28,928 nt of DNA from a virus, in the IMG/VR virus record IMGVR_UViG_3300009182_000240, positions 1 to 28,928 of that record. The stretch is one strand, 5' to 3'. Positions within the stretch are counted from its first letter, which is position 1, and the number at the start of each line of letters is the position of its first letter. The notes beneath the pieces were generated by a model. It did not search any database, was not told where the DNA came from, and worked only from the letters and a program-made list of their open reading frames with translations. This document shows positions 14,232 to 20,602 of the stretch, in pieces. Position numbers and translations under genes: made by a program.

Positions 14232-15250
14232 ACTGTTAGTCCTTGGTAAATTTGTACAAGAATTTGTCTATCAATCACATCAGAATCAATGGCCTGAATC
14301 TGATTTAATACAATAGCATCTACAGATTCAAATTGAATCTCGCCGCCTTGCCATTCGTTCGCATGTTCTTCCTTCTTGCCTGGTACAAGAGCCAGCTCAC
14401 GCATATTATACGTTTCTGCCCACTGTTCTTTGATGTACGTGGCTTCTTCGTAGCTGATGTCTACATCAATGGTGATACGAGCAAAGGTCTGCTCGTCAAA
14501 CAGTTCGGCATGACGGTCAATGGCCTGTGTTAGTGTAAGCGTCTTAAACTTAGGTGCGCTTGGCCAAGTTCTAAATTCTGGTTCTCCGCCATGCTCTAAA
14601 AACATACAGCCACGTTCGTCATCCCATGCATCAGCATAGTTGTGTGGAAAGCAATTGCCCATGTAAATGATGTTGCCTTTGCGTTGACGCTTGTGAAAGT
14701 GTCCTGAGAACACCAATTCTTGATTGGGAAAGTGTCCAGCATTGAGTCCACCATGATCCGGCATTTCTACCATGGCATTCATTTTAAAGTGCGGCAATTC
14801 AAAGTGACCAAACACATAACGACTTTTCAGCTTGGCCATTTTAGTCCACTCGTCACCTACCAGCCAAGGAATGATTGTCATGTCACCCACTGTCAACTGT
14901 TCGTCAACTAGGACAACATTGTCCAAGTGCTTGGCAAACGGCAGTGAGTTGATCTCACGCTTTTCACGATACGCCAAATCATGGTTGCCCATAATCAAGT
15001 ATACCTTTTCAAAGTGTTCTGACAAGTACTTGACGTTGGACGTTGTATAGTTAAGTGTGCTAACGTTAACAGTGGATCTGTTGTTGTGCCAGTCGCCAAG
15101 AAAGATGCATGTTTCAGCACCTTCCTTCTTGGCTTCTTCTACCATCCACTTGATAAAGTTTTCACAGTCATTGTTATGGCTGCGGCTGTTGTTACGTAGT
15201 CCAAAATGAATGTCTGTAAAGCAAACAGCTTTTTTAAAGGATTGAGTCAT
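14228..15250 (-). CDS. gp47: Recombination endonuclease subunit (SbcD/Mre11-like)
   Basis: A calcineurin-like metallophosphoesterase of about 340 residues (T4 gp47: 339). The five metal-binding motifs are present: FTDIHFG (Asp13/His15), FLGDWHNN (Asp53), MGNHD (89-91), FGHFE (His149) and SGHFHK (His184/His186). The C-terminal part is the capping and gp46-binding region. The frame can also start one codon earlier at TTG 15253. A sigma-70-type promoter (TATAAT at 15256-15261) ends only 5 bases before ATG 15250, so a transcript from it would be nearly leaderless. No good ribosome site is visible. Confidence 0.96.
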   Translation of the reverse strand: MTQSFKKAVCFTDIHFGLRNNSRSHNNDCENFIKWMVEEAKKEGAETCIFLGDWHNNRSTVNVSTLNYTTSNVKYLSEHFEKVYLIMGNHDLAYREKREINSLPFAKHLDNVVLVDEQLTVGDMTIIPWLVGDEWTKMAKLKSRYVFGHFELPHFKMNAMVEMPDHGGLNAGHFPNQELVFSGHFHKRQRKGNIIYMGNCFPHNYADAWDDERGCMFLEHGGEPEFRTWPSAPKFKTLTLTQAIDRHAELFDEQTFARITIDVDISYEEATYIKEQWAETYNMRELALVPGKKEEHANEWQGGEIQFESVDAIVLNQIQAIDSDVIDRQILVQIYQGLTV

Positions 15251-15255
15251 CAACT

Positions 15256-15284
15256 ATTATAGCATTTCTGCAAGTGTATGTCTA
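15256..15284 (-). promoter_or_regulatory. Sigma-70-type promoter before gp47
   Basis: On the minus strand TAGACA (5/6 to TTGACA), a 17-base spacer, then a perfect TATAAT. It overlaps the stop of the YdcH-like gene. Transcription would start at or next to the gp47 ATG. Confidence 0.6.
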
Positions 15285-15451
15285 CAGCGAACCAGCTCAT
15301 CTTTGATGAAAAGTTTTCGTTTCTTAAGAGTTTGGGCAACTGGAGTATCGTTTTGATGTTGTTCCTCCAGGATCAACAGTTGTTTTTCGAGATTATTATG
15401 ATGAATCTCTAAGTGATCAATATGACGTTTTAAACTGTCAGGATGTTTCAT
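15257..15451 (-). CDS. YdcH/DUF465-like small coiled-coil protein
   Basis: 64 residues with the pattern of the DUF465 (YdcH) family: HIDHLEIHHNNLEKQLLILEEQHQND, then VAQTLKKRKLFIKDELVRCRHTLAEML. In this family a short helical hairpin is followed by LKKxKLxLKDE. Cellular function of the family is not established. AAGGAG lies 6 bases before ATG 15451. It lies 2 bases downstream of the MazG-like gene and within the same transcript. Confidence 0.72.
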   Translation of the reverse strand: MKHPDSLKRHIDHLEIHHNNLEKQLLILEEQHQNDTPVAQTLKKRKLFIKDELVRCRHTLAEML

Positions 15452-15453
15452 AG

Positions 15454-15822
15454 TTACTCCTTTTTTAAGAATTGTGCAAGCTCTGGTGCTTTCCAGCCTA
15501 GTGGCTTTAGAACCTTACCATCTTCACGTTTACGAACTTTACCAGTGTCTTTATCAATTTTGGCAAAGTTAGTGTGCATAACTTCTTTCCATGCACCTTC
15601 ACCATCAGCACCCATACTATGTATAGCACCAATGCTAACAACCAATATATCAATCAGCGCATCTAATGTTTCAACTTCGTCGTAGTTATTGATTGCCTCA
15701 ATAAGTTCAGTGTGTTCTTCTTTGATCAAATTAACATACAATCTAAACTGTTCTTGGTTGAAACCCTCTACGCTTTGGTCACAGGCCTTCATAAATTTTT
15801 CTTGGTCACGGAATGGATTCAT
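15454..15822 (-). CDS. MazG-like nucleotide pyrophosphohydrolase
   Basis: 122 residues, all-helical. The MazG/PRA-PH signature is visible: LIKEEHTELIEAIN (EExxE type metal site, about 33-46) followed by DEVETLDALIDILVVSIGAIHSMG (ExxD partner, about 48-71). The end, NFAKIDKDTGKVRKREDGKVLKPLGWKAPEL, is the substrate-side tail typical of phage MazG-like enzymes that act on (d)NTPs, dNTP analogues or possibly ppGpp-like signals. Substrate cannot be deduced. The start overlaps the gp55 stop as TAATG. Confidence 0.85.
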   Translation of the reverse strand: MNPFRDQEKFMKACDQSVEGFNQEQFRLYVNLIKEEHTELIEAINNYDEVETLDALIDILVVSIGAIHSMGADGEGAWKEVMHTNFAKIDKDTGKVRKREDGKVLKPLGWKAPELAQFLKKE

Positions 15823-16838
15823 TATGCTTCCTCGCTGTCCTCTAAAATAATTTCAGACACTTCAATGTCTGCATCAATATCAATGTCTGTATTAACATCA
15901 ACTTCAGTGGTTGGAATTTCTGGTTCTGCTTCAAGTTCAGCCAATGCTTCGGATTCTTTGAGTGCATTGAATCTTTCAATACCTTCCAAGTGAGCTTGTT
16001 GACTTTCCATCTGTCGAGTCCATGATGGCATTTGTCCTGAGTCACACAACATGTCATCACGGATATCACGTTGACGTTTTTCTACGTTGAGTACTCGAGT
16101 AAATGAGTTTGTAACTGCGGCTGTATAGTAAGCAAATGGGTTTTGACTTTTGCCTTCGTCAAACTGTAAGGCAATTTGTGTCAGCTGAATCAAGGCCTGG
16201 CCACGCATTTCGTCTACATAGCTATAACCACGCCAGTTGCTGCGCAAGCTATAACGCTCGCACAACTTTAAAAACATAGCACCTAAACGATTGGTGATAT
16301 TGCCATGATCAACACAGAACTCTCCTGTTTCTAAATCACCTTTCCAGTGACTGCGCAACACTTCACGCCAGGCACCATCTTCATTTTGAACAAAGTGCTT
16401 GAATGGCGGAAAGTTTACTTTGGATCGATGATCAGCAATGCTCTTGGGATTATTTTTACGGCCTGGCTCTAACGGAATGTGTTCAAATGTCATCATGCGA
16501 ACAACCAAGTCAGTGACTGGAATCTTTTTAGGATTCACTTCAAATTGATCCTGTTTAGGCTTGGTACTGGCTTTGCCATTGTTGGCTTCCCATTCTGCAA
16601 TGGCTGCTTGATAAGCAGCAGTTTGCATCCTGGCTGCTCGAGCTTCACGTGCTAAATTAACAGCACCTTCGGGACAGGCTTTGGTTTTGCGATTATGAAA
16701 GCTCTTTAATTCAGTTACAATGTAATCGTATTGCTCAACATCTCGGCTTTCTTTCCAACAGTAACTCATTTTACTGGCATGGATTGCAGCAAGAATGTCT
16801 TTGTTCTTTAGGTAAATTGTTGTTGTTTTTTCTGACAC
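15822..16838 (-). CDS. gp55: Late-transcription sigma factor
   Basis: T4 gp55 is the small sigma subunit that directs host RNA polymerase to TATAAATA-type late promoters with help from the sliding clamp. Residues 195-265 here match its core: RYSLRSNWRGYSYVDEMRG, ALQFDEGKSQNPFAYYTAAVTNSFTRVLNVEKRQRDIRDDML. The protein is 338 residues against 185 in T4. The extra N-terminal 190 residues include a segment VTDLVVRMMTFEHIPLEPGR that looks like a separate domain. The acidic C-terminus ends VSEIILEDSEEA, which could be a clamp-binding tail. ATG 16838 has AAGGAG upstream, and a strong sigma-70-type promoter precedes it. Confidence 0.9.
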   Translation of the reverse strand: MSEKTTTIYLKNKDILAAIHASKMSYCWKESRDVEQYDYIVTELKSFHNRKTKACPEGAVNLAREARAARMQTAAYQAAIAEWEANNGKASTKPKQDQFEVNPKKIPVTDLVVRMMTFEHIPLEPGRKNNPKSIADHRSKVNFPPFKHFVQNEDGAWREVLRSHWKGDLETGEFCVDHGNITNRLGAMFLKLCERYSLRSNWRGYSYVDEMRGQALIQLTQIALQFDEGKSQNPFAYYTAAVTNSFTRVLNVEKRQRDIRDDMLCDSGQMPSWTRQMESQQAHLEGIERFNALKESEALAELEAEPEIPTTEVDVNTDIDIDADIEVSEIILEDSEEA

Positions 16839-16858
16839 GTTGGGGTCTCCTTACATCA

Positions 16859-16888
16859 AGTATAGCATAAAGTTGTAGCCATTGTCAA
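16859..16888 (-). promoter_or_regulatory. Early sigma-70-type promoter of the gp55 operon
   Basis: On the minus strand a perfect TTGACA, an 18-base spacer and TATACT (5/6), followed by AAGGAG and ATG 16838. It is the strongest bacterial-type promoter in the window and should give early expression by unmodified host polymerase. Confidence 0.8.
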
Positions 16889-16895
16889 CGGTAAT

Positions 16896-16927
16896 ATACC
16901 TACTTTATAGAAACGGTAAATAGGTAT
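16896..16927. repeat. Imperfect inverted repeat over the late promoter
   Basis: ATACCTA-C-TTTA pairs with TAAATAGGTAT (11 bp, one bulge, 9-base centre). The right arm is the plus-strand late element. The left arm read on the minus strand gives TATAAAGTAGGTATA, a degenerate late element facing gp55. It may be a divergent late promoter pair rather than a hairpin. Confidence 0.45.
16915..16927 (+). promoter_or_regulatory. Late promoter of the baseplate operon
   Basis: GGTAAATAGGTAT, a 12/13 match to the element before gp25. Predicted initiation near 16928 would exclude the ATG at 16926 and leave GGAG in front of the ATG at 16941, which decides the start of the first gene. Confidence 0.65.
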
Positions 16928-16940
16928 GGAGAAACTTTTA

Positions 16941-17588
16941 ATGAAGATCAATGAGCTAAATTCCCGAGTTATTGCTGTGTACGCAGGACGCTTCCACCCT
17001 TTCCACCATGGACATGCTGAAGTGTTTCGTGAACTCGCGAACAAGTTTGGCATTAACAATACTTACATTACAACCAGTGGCAAGGTTGAACCAGAAAAGA
17101 GTCCGTTTACGTTTGCAGAAAAGTCAGTGATGATGCAGGCCGCAGGCGTACCAAAAAAGAACATTGTGGAAGAAACAGTACCATATGCACCAGTGAACTT
17201 GCCAAGTAAATTGGGTCTGGATCCAGATCGAGATGTTATGATTTTTGGCGTAGGCCAAAAGGACATGACAGAAGATCCACGCTTTGCGTTCAAGCCATTA
17301 AAGGACGGCAGTCCCAGTTATTTCCAACCATACACTGGTAAAAATTTACAGCCATTCAGCAACGCTAAAAATGCTGATGGTACTCGTGCTGGACATGCTT
17401 ACATTTACCCTGTGCGTGATGTACAGTTCAGCATTGCAGGCCAGTCAATCAACAGTGCAAGTCAAATCAGAAACTTGTACAAAGCCGCCGACGATGAAGG
17501 TCGTACAGCAATACTGCACGAACTATATCCAAATGGTGGAGCTGTGATTGAAAAGATTAAACGCATCTTTGATGCCAAGTTAGGATAA
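16941..17588 (+). CDS. HxGH-type nucleotidyltransferase (cytidylyl/adenylyltransferase-like)
   Basis: 215 residues from ATG 16941, preferred over ATG 16926 because GGAG lies 9 bases before it and the upstream ATG falls within the late element. The Rossmann-type nucleotidyltransferase signature AGRFHPFHHGH (15-25) supplies the HxGH motif, PFTFAEKSVMM is at 55-65, and SASQIRNLY (172-180) corresponds to the second ATP-phosphate motif (SSTxIR type). Relatives include NMN adenylyltransferase and glycerol-3-phosphate or phosphoethanolamine cytidylyltransferases. The substrate cannot be told. It heads the late baseplate operon, where T4-type phages often carry such a gene; a role in NAD metabolism or in modifying a surface compound is possible. 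Confidence 0.85.
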   Translation: MKINELNSRVIAVYAGRFHPFHHGHAEVFRELANKFGINNTYITTSGKVEPEKSPFTFAEKSVMMQAAGVPKKNIVEETVPYAPVNLPSKLGLDPDRDVMIFGVGQKDMTEDPRFAFKPLKDGSPSYFQPYTGKNLQPFSNAKNADGTRAGHAYIYPVRDVQFSIAGQSINSASQIRNLYKAADDEGRTAILHELYPNGGAVIEKIKRIFDAKLG

Positions 17589-17592
17589 TGCC

Positions 17593-18228
17593 GTGGCAAA
17601 TTTAGATAACAAAGTCACTATTGAATTTAAAGCATTTGCCGAAATGGGAACAACTGATGCAAGTGGTCGCAAGACTGGTGAAAACGATATACGTTCAAGC
17701 ACTTACAAAGGACCTAGTGCAAAGCACATCCTTACTTGGCCAAGTACTCCCAAGATTAATCAATCAATCGAAGTAAACTACAGCACTTGGGAATTACAAC
17801 ACACCAACTATCAGCCAAGTGCATTTGGCAATCGTACAACACCAACAATCACTGTCAGTGGTCCTTGGTTTTGTAGAACAGTAGAAGAAGCTACGGCCAC
17901 ATTAAATGCAATTCATTTGCTACGTTCTGCTACCAGCATGTTTTACGGACGCGAAGATAAAAACAAAGGCACACCACCACCTATTGGACGTTTAAATGCA
18001 CATGGCTTGTACTCAAATACACCAGTGGTTGTAAAAACGTTTCAATACGATTACCCAAACGATGTTGACTATATCACAGTTGACATGTTCAATGGAAAAC
18101 AAAGTGTGCCTGTGCTGTTTGAAATGTCAGTTAGCTTGATTGTTCAAATCAATGCAGTTGAAGCAGTTAAAGAATATACTCTTGAGAATTTTTACACTGG
18201 CAAATTACTAGGAAACGGATACATCTAA
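17593..18228 (+). CDS. Baseplate tail-tube cap-like protein (gp48-like)
   Basis: 211 residues starting at GTG 17593 (AGGAT lies upstream; the nearby ATG is out of frame). It is beta-rich with the segments LTWPSTPKINQSIEVNYSTW, TITVSGPWFCRTVEEA, LRSATSMFYG, GTPPPIGRLNAHGLYSNTPVVVKTFQYDYPNDVDYI and PVLFEMSVSLIVQINAVEAV. The pattern of a small residue-rich loop, then NTPVVV and YP-DVDYI, resembles the C-terminal domain of baseplate tube-cap proteins (T4 gp48). In T4 this protein caps the hub and starts tail tube polymerisation. It is directly followed by gp53. Orthology is a moderate-confidence inference. Confidence 0.6.
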   Translation: MANLDNKVTIEFKAFAEMGTTDASGRKTGENDIRSSTYKGPSAKHILTWPSTPKINQSIEVNYSTWELQHTNYQPSAFGNRTTPTITVSGPWFCRTVEEATATLNAIHLLRSATSMFYGREDKNKGTPPPIGRLNAHGLYSNTPVVVKTFQYDYPNDVDYITVDMFNGKQSVPVLFEMSVSLIVQINAVEAVKEYTLENFYTGKLLGNGYI

Positions 18229-18229
18229 T

Positions 18230-18529
18230 ATGGCAACCACAGGAAAAAACCAGTACGCAGACACACCAATTACAGATTTTTATCTTGATTTGGCCAAGTT
18301 GCCAAAAGCAGAAGACATTGTTTATGGAAAAAAAGTTGAAACAATTGTTGTAGAGCCTAAGTTTCAACATCGTCCTGACTTGTTAAGTTACTCATTGTAT
18401 GGTAACAGCAACTACTGGTGGGTAATAGCTTTGATCAATCGCAATCAACTTCTAGACCCTATTAGAAATCTAAAAGCAGGCATGGTACTTCGCGTACTAA
18501 GCAAATCAGATATTGCTGGAGTAATATAA
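18230..18529 (+). CDS. gp53: Baseplate wedge protein
   Basis: 99 residues with the gp53 core: ITDFYLDLAKLPKAEDI, then PKFQHRPDLLSYSLYGNSNYWWVIALINRNQLLDPIRNLKAGMVLRV. The RPDLL-YxLYG-WW-NR-DPI-G pattern is diagnostic of the LysM-like wedge protein that joins baseplate wedges to the hub in T4. It is shorter than T4 gp53 (196), keeping mainly this core. It starts 2 bases after the upstream stop, and its stop overlaps the next ATG as TAATG. Confidence 0.92.
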   Translation: MATTGKNQYADTPITDFYLDLAKLPKAEDIVYGKKVETIVVEPKFQHRPDLLSYSLYGNSNYWWVIALINRNQLLDPIRNLKAGMVLRVLSKSDIAGVI

Positions 18530-20592
18530 TGGCTGATAAACCAACCTACAACGATGACATTGGCTTGCCGGAAATTCATTATAACCCTTTACAAAATTAT
18601 CGTAATGCAACTTACAACACTCGTTTAACAATGATGTCGTCAGTTGAGGCAACAAAGTCAAGACTTGACAGAAGCTATGATTACAAAAAAGGTATTGTTA
18701 TTTGGGAGACTGGCGGAGCAGGATCAGTTTATCTTGAAGAAATGACCATGGAGTGTGTTGGTGCTGGCAATAAAACTGGCAACTATGTAACACAACTTCC
18801 AATTAATTTTAAGGGCAAAGTTGTTGAACCCATTGGTGGACGTTTGATTGAGCAGATTAGTTTGGCAGCACTTGACTTGGGTTATAAAAGCAATGACGGT
18901 GTTTATCTATTTGAAATTTCTTTCACCGGCTACAATACTGAAACTGACCAACCTGAAATATGCAAAGGCTGGCAAGGAGAAGAGCTGATCTTTCGTTGGT
19001 ATATTAGACTAAATCAATTGCACATGCAACTTGACTACAAGGGCAGCATATACGACTTTGAGTTTATTTCGGCTGCTGGCCAAGCCTTGATGACTGATTA
19101 CACCACACTTGAAGATGGTTTTAGAATGGTAGGTTCACCAGATAATGTTGGAAGTTTTTGTAAAGAATTAGCAGATGCGCTCAACAAAAGAGAAGAAGAA
19201 CACGTTAAGGCCAATATTCGTTGTATTCCTCACAAGTATGTAATCACCGCGCATAAAGACATTAAAAATTTAAAATTAAAAAGTGGATTTTGGTCAAGAC
19301 AAACATTCTCCTGGTTGATTGGTCGAGGTGAGATGCAAGGCAAGCCTGGACAGAAAATACAAGAATTTATTCTGGGCGCATTGGCCAACAGTGAAGAACT
19401 ATTGAAACATTTACATCGTATTCCTGAAAAGAAAGATTACAATAGCCCTGACACCAAACCTGGCAAGTTAGAAATAGTTCCTAAAAACGTTGTGGTGATT
19501 CCAGGATCCAAAGATGTTGAACAAAATAAAGATTATGCATTTGATGCAAAGTTAGGAAGTTCTGCTAAAGAAATACACTTTTTCATCACAACAAAAGAAG
19601 ATGCAAGAAACGTAATCAGTCCACAAGAATATGTTGATGCACAAGATCCTGCACAAAGAAACAAACGTGTTGACAATTGGATTAAAAAAGGTCTACTTCG
19701 TAAAGTATATAAATGGATCTATACCGGCGAAAACTCTGAAGTTATCAATACCAGCATTAAACTTGATTATATGTGGCGTAACGTACGACCAATTTGGGTA
19801 AGCTCAGAATCTGGTAAGCCTATTGCACCAGTGGCCACAGCTGCAACAGCAAAAGAAAAATCTCCTGCTAAAAAAGATGCAAAAGCAATTGCCTGTACAG
19901 ATGCTAGATCAGTAGGCGTTGTAACACAGCGTGTGGCTGCAACATACGCAGAAGACGCAGAGTTTGACAAAGCCACTGGTAAAATTCAACCAAAGCCGGG
20001 TTGGTATCCGCACATGCCACAGTTTTATCATATGAACGTGGGCATTAATCAGCAAAGCCAACAGGGTGCTCTGTCTGACGAAAATGCAAATGAGTATAGC
20101 ATCTATAGACAGATTGGTTCAAACTTGTCTGGCAGTGGTGAAATGGTAAAACTTGAACTTGAAGTGGTTGGTGACCCATACTGGCTAATGCAAATTCCTG
20201 GAACTCCTGGCAATCCGCCCTGGGAAGAAGATGTATGGGAATATGAAAAAGAACAGTTGACAGAAGATCAAATGGCCGAAAAGAGAAAGAAGACTGCAAC
20301 ACATACATGGTTGCCGTTTATCTATTTTGAAGCACAAGTGCCGTCAGCTACAATAGACTCACAGGATAAAATGGCATTGCGAGAATCTGATGCAATCAGT
20401 GGCGTGTACAACACAATAAAATTAACAAATAAATTTGTCAAAGGTAAATTTACTACCAAATTAGAATGTGCAAGAGAAACACTTTCAAACCCATGGACAG
20501 GAAAAACAAAACCACCTGCATCATCCAGCGGCAACAAAGCATCTGGTAATGCATCATCTAAAGGTCCTAACAATGCCGGGACAACAAAATAA
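18529..20592 (+). CDS. Large baseplate hub protein (gp27-position)
   Basis: 687 residues, with no confident single-family match. Mixed alpha/beta sequence; the N-terminal half has YKKGIVIWETGGAGSVYLEEMTMECVG and a beta-rich GVYLFEISFTGYN region. A Lys/Ala linker at about 440-455 precedes a C-terminal part with MVKLELEVVGDPYWLMQIPG (near 541-560) and GVYNTIKLTNKFVKGKFTTKLE. This last pattern (a GDPYWL turn and a final FxGKFTTKL beta segment) is typical of the hub domains of gp27/gpD-type proteins. Its position between gp53 and the gp5-like spike supports a hub role, since gp27 binds gp5 in T4. The C-terminal 30 residues are Ser/Gly/Lys-rich. T4 gp27 is only 391 residues. Confidence 0.6.
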   Translation: MADKPTYNDDIGLPEIHYNPLQNYRNATYNTRLTMMSSVEATKSRLDRSYDYKKGIVIWETGGAGSVYLEEMTMECVGAGNKTGNYVTQLPINFKGKVVEPIGGRLIEQISLAALDLGYKSNDGVYLFEISFTGYNTETDQPEICKGWQGEELIFRWYIRLNQLHMQLDYKGSIYDFEFISAAGQALMTDYTTLEDGFRMVGSPDNVGSFCKELADALNKREEEHVKANIRCIPHKYVITAHKDIKNLKLKSGFWSRQTFSWLIGRGEMQGKPGQKIQEFILGALANSEELLKHLHRIPEKKDYNSPDTKPGKLEIVPKNVVVIPGSKDVEQNKDYAFDAKLGSSAKEIHFFITTKEDARNVISPQEYVDAQDPAQRNKRVDNWIKKGLLRKVYKWIYTGENSEVINTSIKLDYMWRNVRPIWVSSESGKPIAPVATAATAKEKSPAKKDAKAIACTDARSVGVVTQRVAATYAEDAEFDKATGKIQPKPGWYPHMPQFYHMNVGINQQSQQGALSDENANEYSIYRQIGSNLSGSGEMVKLELEVVGDPYWLMQIPGTPGNPPWEEDVWEYEKEQLTEDQMAEKRKKTATHTWLPFIYFEAQVPSATIDSQDKMALRESDAISGVYNTIKLTNKFVKGKFTTKLECARETLSNPWTGKTKPPASSSGNKASGNASSKGPNNAGTTK

Positions 20593-20602
20593 AGGTTAAG
20601 CA

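Noticed and set aside
16926-16940. ATG 16926 as start of the nucleotidyltransferase
   Set aside because: It overlaps the late promoter element and has no ribosome site, while ATG 16941 has GGAG at 9 bases.
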